A stretch of 64,000 bases of DNA from Blastomussa wellsi (GCA_947652115.1 OX393565.1:19023543-19087542); one strand, 5' to 3'; shown: positions 47,053-58,909, counted from the stretch's first letter. Numbers and translations are program-made. The notes: generated by a model from the sequence alone, not told the origin.

Positions 47053-47226
47053 CTGGATCGAAAGAGAAAATGATGTCATATACTCACTAGCTTAACATTT
47101 TACCGTGTGAACCCAGCTAATTTGGTATGCAGAACAGCATCTTGCTTCTAAAACCTCGTGCTGCATACTAATCAGCTGGGTTCACACAGTAGTGAGTATT
47201 TGACTTCATTTTCTCTCTCGATCCAG
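47053..47226. mobile_element. Foldback MITE, about 174 bp
   Basis: CTGGATCGAAAGAGAAAATG ... GTGTGAACCCAGCT is inverted as AGCTGGGTTCACAC ... CATTTTCTCTCTCGATCCAG. Confidence 0.85.
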
Positions 47227-47371
47227 CTCTCTTAACGAGGCTCGAAAGGGTTTTCAGCCGCGTGCGCGTGCTTTTATAGCTCGCGTTAGCTTTCGATCCA
47301 AATTCCATTAAAGATGCGCGCGCTACATCTGAAATTCACTAAACCGGAAATGAGCGTGCGAAAAACGAAAA

Positions 47372-47618
47372 TTACAGCGCGACGCGCCTAACTGTGGCAA
47401 CCCAACAAACCTTTTTGACAAGTTACAATTAGCCAATCAGAGAGCACGAATTTGTTTGATCTGTCCCGCCTCCTAGGAATTTTCAAAGCTGTTCTCACGA
47501 AATGTGTCACGCTTTTAACAAGGAAGCGGGACAACTCAAACAAATTCGCGCTCTATGATTGGCTAACTTGTCAAAAAAGTTTGTTGGGTGGCCACAGTTA
47601 GGCGCGTCGCGCTGTAAC
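47372..47618. mobile_element. Foldback MITE, about 247 bp
   Basis: TTACAGCGCGACGCGCCTAA ... CCAATCAGAGAGC is inverted as GCTCTATGATTGG ... TTAGGCGCGTCGCGCTGTAA. Arms of about 95 bp. Confidence 0.88.
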
Positions 47619-47689
47619 TCGGTGACCTACCTTGATTTTTTGCATGCGGTTAACAATCAATACGCTGATTCAAAAAGAAAAGTTTGGGC

Positions 47690-47771
47690 AAAAATTATCT
47701 AGTGGAATTTCTTGCAATTTAGAAAACGCCTTTTTTCAATATAATGAAATTTCCACTAGATAATTTTTTTC
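47690..47771. repeat. Short palindrome
   Basis: AAAATTATCTAGTGGAA inverted as TTCCACTAGATAATTTT around about 35 bp. Confidence 0.8.
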
Positions 47772-48508
47772 AAGTTTGGCAGGCAAGATGTGGAATCAAG
47801 GGAGCATTAAATAACGAAATAAAAATGGCAGGTCACTGACTTAGTTTTAAATATAAATGCCACTGAAGGGGTGTTCACCATGGTAACTGCTATGACGTCA
47901 TAAACATTCTTAAAGTATTGCATTTATAATTGCCCAATAACTGAGTTTTAAATTTGTTCATACATTGCTCGAATGATCTGAAGCACTTTTCTCTAATCCT
48001 GCATCGTTTTACAAGCACTACAATAGTGAGAAACTCTTTCGAGCCTCCTTAATGCAACTCGACTTTTATTTCGAATCTTGTAATGGCGGACAGTTCAAAC
48101 AAGAATTCGTCGTTAGAAAAAACGGACTTATTTCGAAAATTGAGGCGCAATAATTGGCATGGTGCATTCTTGCCAAAATTAAAATCGGAATCGAAAGAGA
48201 ACAAGAAATATATTTATTACAAGTTGCTATGTATCAAAAAAGGGAACGAGTAAGCGCAGCGAACGAGTGAGATTTTTGATGCATAGCAACGAGTGAACCA
48301 TTAACTATTGGTCAATGAATATGTGCACGGAGAAACCGTGTGCTTCGCTTCGATTTTCTGCCTATCAAAAGCGACGTTTTAAATCCTTTTCCTTTACTGT
48401 TTGTCTTACCTTCCAAAGGACTGGCCTTTGTAACGGTTTTAGTGACCACATCGTGTCAGATTGTGTTTACTAGACACGGTTATAAAACTGTGTAGCTGAT
48501 ACGGGAGG
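47772..48508. other. Gene-free stretch
   Basis: No supported feature. Confidence 0.45.
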
Positions 48509-48540
<32 letters not shown>

Positions 48541-48739
48541 GATGGAAATTGTATGGAAATTGTATGGTGAAGCAAACTCGTATTGCATTGCTGAAGTTAT
48601 GTTACTGGAAGTATTTAAATTACTTTTGGCAAGTTTCTCAGTGATCTCTTTCGGTTTACAACACGCTTCGCTTAAAATGTAGTACTGAAGTGTTCGCATG
48701 TGAACAATAACAAAGGTGTGGCTGACTAGAGCCCTTTAA
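48509..48739. mobile_element. TTAA-flanked MITE
   Basis: Left TTAAAGGGCCCTAGTCAGCC, right GGCTGACTAGAGCCCTTTAA. TTAA at both edges. Confidence 0.8.
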
Positions 48740-49063
48740 TAAATTCAATTTTATAGCCCAACCTTTTTTGTAGGGGGACTATTTATAATTTTTCAATCTT
48801 CTTCAAATATGCATTCTGAGGAGAATAGAAAGGTGTTTTTGTAAACAACACCTTGAAACATTATTTCCAGGAAATGCTGTATTGAACGTAAAATGTCTCT
48901 CAACTCAATTCAGTTCTTTTTCACTAAACGTAACGGAATGAAATGCATTATCGTTAACATCCTAATTGAAAAATAAAACCAAAACAAACCCCATTTATCG
49001 CCAGGCAACAAAGATAGGTTTGGACGCTGTCTGAAACGTAGGCACAAAATTTTTATTGGAAAT

Positions 49064-49222
49064 CGGTCTGTTCTCGAAACAGTTAGGGATTAATTGCACG
49101 AGAGAACAGCTCAAACGTTTTAGTAATTTCTACGAGTGGTGCAGACACAAGTGGAAATTTTAAAACGTTCCATCAGTTCACAAGTATAATTAATCCCTAG
49201 TTGATTTGAGACAAAAGACCAG
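49064..49222. mobile_element. MITE of the AGGGATTAATTG family, copy 2
   Basis: Left CTCGAAACAGTTAGGGATTA, right TAATCCCTAGTTGATTTGAG; about 160 bp. Confidence 0.7.
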
Positions 49223-49226
49223 TTTA

Positions 49227-49256
49227 TTAACCCTTTACTGCCCAAGGGGTCTCCCT

Positions 49257-49298
<42 letters not shown>

Positions 49299-49327
49299 GA
49301 AGTCACTCTTGGGCAGTTAAGGGTTAA
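49227..49327. mobile_element. piggyBac-type MITE, about 100 bp
   Basis: Left TTAACCCTTTACTGCCCAAG, right CTTGGGCAGTTAAGGGTTAA. TTAA target duplications and CCC termini are typical of piggyBac elements. Confidence 0.8.
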
Positions 49328-50516
49328 AATTAGAAATAACGCTTCCGTAGAAACGAGCTTTTGATCAGCTGCAGCAAATGTTTGTTTATACCAGTTAATA
49401 ATTGCTAGCCGTTCTTTTGAACTATTTTACAAGGGCATTTTGCATGCATTGGCGTTATATGCCTTCCTTTCCTAGACTAGAAACGAGTTGCGGCAGTGAT
49501 GCAGATCGCGTTTTCTGGCTCAAAACTGAGCGATACAATTAATTTTTAATTGTTCAGCTAGCGATTCAATGTGAGATAAACTGTTCTGCAGTTAACCAAT
49601 CAGATACGAGTATTTACAGGAGTAGTCCAGCATTTGTACTTGACCTGAATGCGGTGGCAATAAGGGTACACGTTAGCCGAATTGGTCTATGGGCAAAAAA
49701 ACTTCGTTTTTCTAGCACTTCTTCAGAATGTGTTTGTTTTGTCACTGAGTGCAATGAGCGGGAAAATAAAATATTCATGTAAATACAGTTGAAGACGGTT
49801 TCATTTCGAATAAAAGAGTTGCATACTTTTCCTACATGCAGATCCGGCACCGATGTTTCATGTGCTCGAAGATCAATGTGTAAGTGGAGTTCGTAGCAGG
49901 TTTTTGTTGTGCTTGTTTCGTCTGAAAGAGTAGTGGTTAACGGGCGAATAAACCTGAGACAGAAGATTGAAGCTGTATGTTTTAAAAAAGAGTTATCTTG
50001 CAGTAACGGAATGGTAAAATGTCCTTTCTCAGATCTAGAAGGCCTTTTCCTTTATGTGTGGCTTCCACAAAGTGAGCCACATTATGATCGGAATTATTAT
50101 TTATTTATATCTATTTATTTAATTAGCTCTTTGTATACGAGAGTGGAGCGCCTGTCATCACCCTCGTTATTATAATAACAAAAGAAGCGGATCGGACGTA
50201 CCTCAAATGCCTGCACGAGACTTAAACAAAACAATTGATCTCATGTTTCACGTCCCAGTATCGCATGTTGTGTATCGAATGTCTCTGGCCTTGTGATTCA
50301 CACCGAGTATCGTATATCGCATATGGATGTCAAGTTTCAATATAACGCAACAAAGTGTGAGTCTCACCTTACTTTTTGAAGGAAATCATGTAGTGCTTGA
50401 TGTGAGATTAAAAATCCCGTTTTCCGTTTTCAAATATCTGTAGTAGCTCCCGAGAAAATCAAGTTTAAAAAAGTGGTAAATCAGGAGACTAATGACGTCA
50501 TCTATGCAACCCAATT
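49328..50516. other. Gene-free stretch before the duplication
   Basis: No supported gene. The 88-codon plus-strand frame at 49909 matches nothing known to me. Confidence 0.45.
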
Positions 50517-51389
50517 TTATATCAAGTAAATAGATAGGACTATTTCCGTCAGTTTTCTACAGAGACAATTGAAACTTTGCACAAAAATAGTTTTTCAGAT
50601 GACACACTTAAAGTTATGACTAAATCGTGTTTCCATGGCAACACACTCTTTTCCAGTCCCCTCAAATCTGTTTTCAGTATTTGAGTGATTTTTAGCCCAG
50701 GAAAAGTAGACCGGGCCAAAAAACCTACCTAACACATAAATATGCTTGTGAAATCATGTAGATCTGGAGTCATTGATCTGGATCTGGAGTCAAATTGTCG
50801 GCCAAAAATGGCCAGAATAACCTAGAACATTGGGGAGGTCTGGGACCCAGCATGTTGCCATGGTAACATAATTGTTAATCTCATATTCAATAACTGACCT
50901 AGTAGATTCGTGATGTAAAGAATTAAACATTTCTGATACAAACTGGGTGAGAAATGTTTTCTCCATCTATTTGATTAAAATTTGGTTGAGTTTATGACGT
51001 CATCACTTGAATATTTCTGTAACGATAATCGATATTTCAAGAAAAGTAAGCGGTATTTTTCTTCTCATGCAGAGTGCTTTCTAATTCTTTAAAATGGCAC
51101 TTTAAAATTCATCGACAAAACTAAACGCTGACTCCCCTAGGTCGAGGTCTTACAATTAGCCTTGATGTGCACGAGATATTCTGTCCAAAAGTCAGTCTCA
51201 AAACATCTTTAGTAGAACTGATATATTCCAAATCCTTTACTGGATGTGTCGCCCTCTGTCCGCTCATTTTCTCTTGATGGTTTAATTTTATAATAAGTTT
51301 TATGAATGTATCTGAAGGCAGGTGAAATATCTATTTTAGGTTGTTCTGTTCAGAGAGCAGACAAAAAATTCGATGGTGATTCTAAACTA

Positions 51390-51784
51390 TTAAATACACA
51401 AAGGTAGCACATCAAAGGTACCAAGTGCAATATCAACTCGCTATTCACCACCCAGAGGTCTCCGGTCATCCAGCTCACTACGCCTGAATCCTGTTACCTT
51501 TAATATGAAGTCCTATGGGTCTAGAGCCTTCGCTGTTGCTGCTCTTGACCTATGGAACACTCTTCCTAACAATATTCGTCTTGCAATAATTTAAGTACCA
51601 GAAAGATTATCGTTAGCATAGCCATCTTTACTATTATATTTTATTATTTATTTAATTGTTTTGAATGTTTACTTCTTACTTTATTTTGTTTCGAATGTTG
51701 TGCAAAGCGCCTAGAGCATGTTTGGATAGGCGCTATATAAATTTTAATTATTATTATTATTGTTATTGTTATTATTATTATTAT
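51390..51784 (+). mobile_element. LINE 3' end in unit 1
   Basis: Contains a KSYGSRAFAVAALDLWNTLP-like C-terminal remnant (about 51508-51570), a 3' stem-loop GCGCCTAGAGCATG ... TAGGCGC (51707-51733), and a (TTA)n tail. This is typical of the C-terminus and 3' end of CR1/L2-like LINEs. Unit 1 lacks about 33 bp present in unit 2. Confidence 0.75.
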
Positions 51785-52070
51785 AATAAAGAATCAACCT
51801 TTATTGAGAAATAAAACTCGAATCTTACATGCATCCATGTGGAACTTATTACAATATTTATTATATAAAGTAATAATACTAATAACAAAAATAACTTACT
51901 TACATAAAAGAAGTAAAAATTAGATAATTGATAATAGAAGTTCAAAATTCTATAAAATTGCAAATCCCATGATACCGAGATATTAAAATCAACAATCGAA
52001 TTATACTAATGACGGCTAAACCAGTGTCCATAAAACGCCCTAAGCATAAAAGCACATAAGCCGTGTATTT
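51785..52070 (-). mobile_element. 5'-truncated retroelement 3' end, minus strand, unit 1
   Basis: Reverse complement of 58905-59190, which is the 3' UTR of the nuclease-encoding element in unit 2, including its AATAAA. Inserted in the (TTA)n tract in the opposite orientation to unit 2. Confidence 0.85.
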
Positions 52071-52074
52071 ATTA

Positions 52075-52077
52075 TTA

Positions 52078-52112
<35 letters not shown>

Positions 52113-52300
52113 CGGATTATAATTGTGAATATCATTCTTAGCATTTTAGTAGATCATATGTTGTAAATTTAAGATTGTTTAAGAGTTTGTTAATAAAATT
52201 ATTATTATTAATAAAATTAAAAGGGAAAGACTTGGGCATGAACACCAAGTCTGAAATAATTAGGTGACGTTCATGATTGACGTGAAATTTACAAGTCATT
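52075..52300. repeat. (TTA)n tract and retroelement tail, unit 1
   Basis: TTA repeats followed by TACGGATTATAATTGTGAAT ... TTAAGATTGTTTAAGAG ... AATAAAATTATTATTATTAA, a further element 3' end with AATAAA and TTA tail. The equivalent in unit 2 starts at about 59245. Confidence 0.6.
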
Positions 52301-52450
52301 TTAAGTCATTCTCATTGCTACCCAAATCATTGAAGAATCTTTGTTGGTGGTATATTTGACATGGTGAAACAAATTTAATATGTGCAATGTTATGGGTCTC
52401 CGGGCTTTGTAGTTAACTCCCTGAGAACGCTTTATCCCGTGGAGAATGAG
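52218..52450 (-). pseudogene. Tyrosine recombinase relic, unit 1
   Basis: The same relic with internal deletions: only the segment equivalent to about 59615-59880 remains, and it is frameshifted. Confidence 0.6.
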
Positions 52451-52544
52451 CTACAAGCGAAGAAAAGCTGATAGGTTTAGGATGAGAATTAATACTGATT
52501 AATACTAGAGAATTTACTAAATTTTATAAAACGATTCTACATAT

Positions 52545-53260
52545 CATTAGTTCGACATGTTTGAAGAAAATAAAAATATGCCAAAAAATTGTTATGGTTA
52601 ATGACCCTACAGCTGTTTCTGGTAATGCCGCGAGCGACAGAATAGAATAAATAATAAAAAATTATGTTTAAATAGGATATTTCCAGGATGGCAGAGGAAA
52701 TATATTCTATTGCGCTGAGCGTAATGGAAAGAACTTAACTTTGAGCTACTGATGCAGTTGTCCCCTAAACAATGTCACCAGTGACAGAAGACACTACTGA
52801 GGAAGTTTTGAAAAGAGGAAGTCCTGTGCATTTTGTGGGAATAATCTGATTCTCTGCTGAAGAAATTTTAGAACTTTGTAATTTACAAAATTTAAAACAG
52901 CATGCATTAATTTGACATGTTTGAGGAAAATAAAAATATGCCAAAACGTTGTTATGGCTGATAGCTCTAATATATTTTATTTTGCTGTCTCTATTAATGC
53001 TACGAGAGAAAGAATATATAATGGCACAATTTGTTTAAATAGGATACAATTGAGGAAGTTTTGAAAAGAGGAAGGCCCATGCCTAATCCGATCTACTAAT
53101 CACCTTCAAGATAACTGAAGAAATTTTAGAACTCATGTAATTTACTCATGTTAAAGAAAAATGATTCTTCATTATTAAAATTGATTTTGCATACGTAGCA
53201 TTAATTTGACATGTTTGAAGAAAGTTGTTATGGCTATTGGCCCTAATATATTTTATCAGT
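52545..53260 (+). repeat. Three tandem repeats upstream of GPCR 1
   Basis: GACATGTTTGAAGAAAATAA-like sequence followed by GTTGTTATGGCT recurs at about 52555, 52915 and 53210. AGGAAGTTTTGAAAAGAGGAA recurs at about 52800 and 53045. Unit 2 has the same array (about 59962, 60347, 60640). Confidence 0.7.
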
Positions 53261-53338
53261 TTAACGCCCCCTATCTATACTTAGGAAAAAAGACAAATAC
53301 GCCTGTTGTTGAAATTACGGCCTTCCGCATCACGGAAA

Positions 53339-54241
53339 ATGGTGATAAGAAATTCTACTGTGGACGACCATGAAAAAACTTACGAACAGTTGTATTGTAC
53401 TGCAGATTTAACTGGTGGAATGAACTTCCAGCTGACATGTCTCTCGGTGGTAAATAGTTTTCTGTCCATTACTGCAGCTCTTGGTAATACTCTAATCCTC
53501 GCTGCCCTTCGCAAGGAGTCTTCCCTTTATCCGCCGTGCAAACTTTTGTTGCGCTGTCTGGCAACAACTGATCTTGGTATTGGTGTTCTCACACAGCCAC
53601 TATTTGTTACTTATTTAATATCTGTGACGAAAGAAAGCTGGAATATTTGCCGATACGCATTAGCCTCAACTTTTGTAACAGGCTATACGTTCGTAGGAGT
53701 ATCTTTGTTGACGTTGACTGCAATAAGCGTGGACAGACTTCTCGCCCTGTTGTTGGGGTTGAGATACAGACAGACAGTAACTTTGAAGCGAACATATGTG
53801 ATTGAAGCTATCTTTTGGTTTTTTTCCCGCATAATGTACTTTTTGAATTACAAAATAACCATGTGGATTAGCTACACAATTTTGTCACTGTTCTGTTACG
53901 CGAAGATTTTCCTCGTCCTCCGTCATCATTCAACACAACTGGCGGACCATAATCACCAACAACTACGTCAGACAACTCCACTGAACATAGCGCGATACAG
54001 AAAAGCGGTGTCCAGTGTACTGTGGGTGCAGCTGACATTAGTTGCCTGTTATCTTCCATACGGCGTAACGTGGACTATGCCGACTTACCGTGTACTCTCT
54101 TCATCCGTTGTCCTAGCGAAATATGTTGCACTGTCATTTGTTTACTTAAACTCGTCGTTAAACCCGTTTCTTTATTGCTGGAAGGCATTAGAAGTGAGAC
54201 AGGCAGTGAAAGAGACAGTTAAACAACTTCGTTGTTGGTAA
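53339..54241 (+). CDS. Class A GPCR 1 (orphan), single exon
   Basis: A 300-residue seven-helix receptor of the rhodopsin family, near-identical to GPCR 2 at 60773. It has the TM1 GN, TM2 LATTDL, TM3 Cys (ESWNIC), VDRLL in place of DRY, TM6 CYLP and TM7 NPFLY. The ATG at 53339 is preferred; the frame is open 33 nt upstream but without an ATG. Compared with GPCR 2 it lacks 9 bp at the TM4/ECL2 border and 18 bp in TM5, which removes six residues of that helix. The frame stays open, but folding may be impaired. Ligand unknown. The family is typical of lineage-specific anthozoan GPCR expansions. Confidence 0.9.
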   Translation: MVIRNSTVDDHEKTYEQLYCTADLTGGMNFQLTCLSVVNSFLSITAALGNTLILAALRKESSLYPPCKLLLRCLATTDLGIGVLTQPLFVTYLISVTKESWNICRYALASTFVTGYTFVGVSLLTLTAISVDRLLALLLGLRYRQTVTLKRTYVIEAIFWFFSRIMYFLNYKITMWISYTILSLFCYAKIFLVLRHHSTQLADHNHQQLRQTTPLNIARYRKAVSSVLWVQLTLVACYLPYGVTWTMPTYRVLSSSVVLAKYVALSFVYLNSSLNPFLYCWKALEVRQAVKETVKQLRCW

Positions 54242-54304
54242 AACTGACAAATTATACAGTAATTGAGAGAATTCTCGCGCTCTCATTGGTCGAGAGCTAT
54301 GGTC

Positions 54305-54310
54305 AATAAA
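54305..54310 (+). other. Candidate polyadenylation signal, GPCR 1
   Basis: AATAAA 64 nt after the GPCR 1 stop. Conserved in GPCR 2. Confidence 0.5.
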
Positions 54311-55361
54311 AGTATGTACCATGAAAATGACGTAGCATGTAACGAAACATGACAAAAATTTAGAAAAAACTTGAGAAATTGTCCCCACATTTCTAAAACC
54401 AGAATCAGATTTGTTGTGGAAAGTCGGTTGAAGTATTTCGTTGGTGAAAATGTCCTATTCAGTGGTTTCAAGATGATAATGCAATCTTACGAGATGTCAT
54501 GAGATCGCGCGATTTCCTACTGATTTCCATTTAATTCGCCGCAAATTTGTTGTGTTATTGCATAAAAACAAATCGACCACATTTTTCCATGGTATACAAT
54601 GTTAAAGACCAGAGAAATGACGCCATAAAATGTTCAATCGTTTGCAGTGAGTTTTGACCATTTTATGACGTCACTTCTATTGTCTATAAGAGTGCAGACC
54701 ACTGAAAAATAAGCGTACAGACCATAGAAATATGTGATCGATTTCTCAAACATCCTATGATTGACATTAAACAGAATCCTTACACAAAATTTGAGGTAAT
54801 TTGAGAACGAACGTCGGTTCTCATTTTAAAAATTATTAAATCTAAATGTAGACAGGTGCTAGAAGTCAAATTAATAGAGCTGTGTAACTAGTACAAAGAT
54901 CGATCATCAAGTCTGATCATATAACAGGAAGCTATGAGCAAGAAATATATACCTTTCATTCAATAAAATATGACAACGTGGAAAAAATGTGGTTGCACAT
55001 CCACCGAAGGCATAAAATGAGTATCGTACAAATCAATGGAGAATTACTGCTACACCAAAGCAACAACATTAAATTCGTTTCAGAAATATTCCTAACCGAA
55101 GGTATTATAATTCAGTTGAAATATATCATAATATTTAACTCGAATGCAGTTCCTTTAAAACTGCTCCTTTCGTGCGTTCTAAGCATGTAGTTTTTATGTA
55201 GCAAAAAGTTAACCTGAGACAGTTTGTAAGAAAATTTTGCGAACACAATGTTTTTCATGAACGCGAAAAAAAAAATGGAAAAACAGAAATGCCAATAAAA
55301 GGTTAATTTTGTTTTGGCAGATTCAAAGCAATTGACCCCAAACAAGGAGATCTGTTTTTAG
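54311..55361. other. 3' flank of GPCR 1 within the duplication
   Basis: No gene recognised. The 70-codon plus-strand frame at 54978 is altered by an indel in unit 2 and looks non-coding. Confidence 0.5.
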
Positions 55362-56024
55362 TGTTGCTTTTATGTCGACAGCAAGTGAAAAACCCCTGTC
55401 AAATACAGCACGCTGTTCAACATTGGACTCATCTTGTGCAGTTCCCACCAAAGCCATTTTACCTGTCAAACAACTACTGCAGACAAAGGAAAAGCCTTCA
55501 AGATATATGCCTTTATTTATCCAAATAAGAATAACAAATAATAAACACAGTGTTATTTAAAAATTCAGTGGGTTTAGTGTAAAGAAAAGGACGCTCAAAT
55601 GATAAGTCCCACGCATAAAGTTGCAAACACATCTCCTTTTGTCGCCAGCTTTATTTTGACTTTTTATTTAAAGTCGTTCATACATTTAATTCATTGTTTT
55701 CCTCTTGGGGAAATGACTGAGGATGATTTCAAAGATTCACATTTTCCTTTGTGCGTGCAACGTGCAAGTACTTTTGATATATTTCGTGACATGATGTCTT
55801 ATCGTCCCATAGAGGGTGCTTTTAGATTTGGATGAATCCTATAAAGAGGCTGTGCTCTTGTATAAACAATAGTGACAGTGTCGATAGACATGTCTGATGG
55901 AAAATTTACTTAAAATACAAGCAAGGATTACTTGGCATATTTGAGGAAATAAAAAGATATGGTAGAATAGGTAATATTATTCTGATTGGTTCACGAAAGA
56001 GATATCCCCCTATTCAAGTTCCTT
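55362..56024. other. Spacer between duplication units
   Basis: No supported gene. GGCATATTTGAGGAAATAAA at about 55935 resembles the tandem repeats upstream of the GPCRs. Confidence 0.45.
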
Positions 56025-56031
56025 ATAAATA

Positions 56032-56335
56032 ATGGCAGCTTCAAATTTTACTACGGACAAAACTCAGAAAACATTTGAACCAATGCGATTCTCAGCTGGT
56101 GTAACTACTGGAACATACCACTAGTTGGTATGTTTTAAATATAGCCGTCAACGTACACTATTTCTCTGGTCCAAAGTTGCTCTTCCAAAGAAGATCTAAC
56201 AAGTCTTCTCTTCATCACCGTCTAATAAACTACGATATACTGCTGGCAACAACCGATCTAATTGTTAGTCTCATTTTAGAACCTCTGTTTATTACCTATT
56301 AGTAGAAACTCAGCTGTGTTCTATTGGAAATGCTT
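56032..56335 (+). pseudogene. Degraded third GPCR copy (N-terminus to TM2)
   Basis: ATG at 56032 begins a frame with KTQKTFEPMRFSAGV, comparable to the KTYEQLY region of the intact receptors, and stops at about 56124. In another frame LLATTDLIVSLILEPLFITY (about 56240-56300) matches TM2 of the neighbours, then stops. The relic is cut off where duplication unit 2 begins. Confidence 0.75.
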
Positions 56336-57235
56336 GAATTTGATTATATCAAGTAAATAGATAGGGCTATTTCCGTCAGTTTTCTACAGAGACAATTGAA
56401 ACTTTGCACATAAATAGTTTTTCAGATGACACACTTAAAGTTATGACTAAATCGTGTTTCCATGGCAACACACTCTTTTCCAGTCCCCTCAAATCTGTTT
56501 TCAGTATTTGAGTGATTTTTAGCCCAGGAAAATTAGACCGGGCCAACAATCGTACCTAACACATAAATATGCTTGTGAAATCATGTAGATCTGGAGTCAT
56601 TGATCTGGATCTGGAGTCAAATTGACGGCCAAAAATGGCCAGAATAGCCTAGAACATTGGGGAGGTCTGGGACCCAGCATGTTGCCATGGTAACATAATT
56701 GTTAATCTCATATTCAATAACTGACCTAGTAGAGTCGTGATGTAAAGAATTAAACATTTCTGATACAAACTGGGTGAGAAATGTTTTCTCCATCTATTTG
56801 ATTAAAATTTGGTTTAGTTTATGACGTCATCACTTGAATATTTCTGTAACGATAATCGATATTTCAAGAAAAGTAAGCGGCATTTTTCTTCTCATACAGA
56901 GTGCTTTCTAATTCTTTAAAATGGCACTTTAAAAGTCATCGACAAAACTAAACGCTGACTCCCCTAGGTCGAGGTCTTACAAGCGAATTGTTTTTTTTTC
57001 CAAATATCAGATCGAAATTAGCCTTAATGTGCACGAGATATTCCGTCCAAAAGTCAGTCTCAAATCATCTTTAGTAGAACTGATATATTCCAAATCCTTT
57101 ACTGGATGTGTCGCTCTCTGTCCGCTCATTTTCTCTTGATGGTTTAATTTTATAATAAGTTTTATGAATGTATCTGAAGGCAGGTGAAATATCTATTTTA
57201 GGTTGTTCTGTTCAGAGAGCAGACAAAAAATTCGT

Positions 57236-57639
57236 TGGTGATTCTAAACTACTAAATACACAAAGGTAGCACATGAAAAGTACCAAGTGCAATATCAACT
57301 CGCTATTCACCACCCAGAGGTCTCCGGTCATCCAGCTCACTACGCCTGAATCCTGTTACCTTTAATATGAAGTCCTATGGGTCTAGAGCCTTCGCTGTTG
57401 CTGCTCTTGACCTATGGAACACTCTTCCTTACAATATTTGTCTTGCAATAATTTAAGTACCTTTAAAGCTCTTCTTAATACCTACCTGTTTCAGAAAGAT
57501 TATCGTTAGCATAGCCATCTTTATTATTTTATTTTATTATTTATTTAATTGTTTTGAATGTTTACTTCTTACTTTATTTTGTTTCGAATGTTGTGCAAAG
57601 CGCCTAGAACATGTTTGGATAGGCGCTATATAAATTTTA

Positions 57640-57687
<48 letters not shown>

Positions 57688-57700
57688 GTTTTTATTGTTG
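57236..57700 (+). mobile_element. LINE 3' end in unit 2
   Basis: Same remnant as 51390-51784, with the stem-loop at 57600-57626 and a longer (TTA)n tail. It retains the SFKxLLxTYLF-like end that unit 1 lost. Confidence 0.75.
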
Positions 57701-57817
57701 TTAGGGTTAGTTATTATTAATTAATTATTTTAAGATTGTAAATACTATTATAGATAATTGAATAAAGTGATTTTATTATTAAAAAAAAAAATATTATTAT
57801 TATTATTATTATTACTA

Positions 57818-58909
57818 CTTCCAACTCTGTTTGGTCAATCAGAGCCTCTCCCTAACGAGGTGCGCAGACTTACTACCTTAGCAACAGGTCAAGGGGGTCT
57901 AGGCATTCCTGATCTGAAATCCGAGGCACCGCAACAGTTTGCTGCCTCGAGACTAATAACCACCGCGCACGTAGATTCTATTACATCACAGAGTTCCATA
58001 ATGGTGCCAGGAGAAAGATCTACGGAGGAGCTAAAGAGGCATCAACAATCACTTAAGAGAGCAAGTGCCAAAGAGAAGATGGATAGCATTGATTCAAGCC
58101 TCTCCCCAGACCTGCTGCGACTGGTTAATCAATTGAGGGACAAGGGCGCAAGTTCTTGGCTGAATGCGATGCCTCTCGCAGACCAGGGTTTAGCCCTGAA
58201 CAAGCAAGAATTCAGAGATTCGCTACGCTTGCGTTATGATCTGCCCTTAGTCGATCTACCAAGTTATTGCATATGTGGGGATAAATTCACCGTTAGTCAC
58301 GCCCTCTCTTGTAAAAAGGGGGGTTTTGTAGCGCAGAGACATGATGGTGTACGGAACTTATTAACGACATTCATCGACAAGATCTGCAATAATGTCGAAA
58401 TCGAACCACGCCTTCAACCCCTGGACAACGAGCGATTTCATTTGAGGAGCGCTGTTACAAATTCTGAGGCAAGGTTGGACATTAAAGCGGGAGGGTTCTG
58501 GGCAAGAGGAGTTACGGCATTTTTTGATGTTAGAGTTACGCACGTCAACTCCAAGAGTTACCAGAGCAAGCCAACATCGGAAGTGTTTAAGGAGCAAGAG
58601 GAGGAGAAGAAGCGCAAGTACCAGCAGCGGGTGTTAGATGTAGAAATGGGTTCGTTTACGCCTTTAGTGTTTGGAACCAATGGCGGAATGGGAAATGAGT
58701 GTCAGCGGTTCTTAAAGCATCTCGCGGACAAGATAGCTGAGAAAGATACTGAGCCTTATCATGTTGTAATCACTTGGCTCAGGACACAGATTTCGTTTGA
58801 ACTCTTAAGATCGGTACATGCATGCGTTAGAGGTTCGCGAACGCCGTTTCGTAGCAAGATAGAGCAATCATTAGACTGTAAAAAAAAGGTAGCCAGTGCG
58901 GATATTTGA
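57818..58909 (+). pseudogene. C-terminal zinc-finger/nuclease domain of a non-LTR retroelement (5'-truncated)
   Basis: Open to a stop at 58907-58909. The upstream Met-Leu-rich start of the frame (57758) is only translated microsatellite. Counting from 57758, residues 171-185 form C-x-C-x7-H-x3-C (CICGDKF ... HALSC), as in the zinc knuckle before the restriction-like endonuclease of R2/R4-type elements. Next come EARLDIKAGGFW and AFFDVRV (Asp 241 and Asp 257), which fit the PD-(D/E)xK core. A conserved LVFGTNGGMG block follows. The frame is intact without internal stops, suggesting recent insertion. The RT domain is absent, so the element is dead. The class is inferred from motif layout; a DIRS-like or other RT element is possible. 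Confidence 0.65.

Larger units (their letters stand above)
50517..55361 (+). repeat. Tandem segmental duplication, unit 1
   Basis: Begins TTATATCAAGTAAATAGATA and runs nearly identical to unit 2 (56344-62816), apart from repeat insertions and small indels. Contains a LINE 3' end, a (TTA)n tract with a minus-strand retroelement tail, a recombinase relic, three tandem upstream repeats, and GPCR 1. Confidence 0.93.

Noticed and set aside
54978..55190. 70-codon frame after GPCR 1
   Set aside because: Its copy in unit 2 carries an indel and different residues near the end; no domain.
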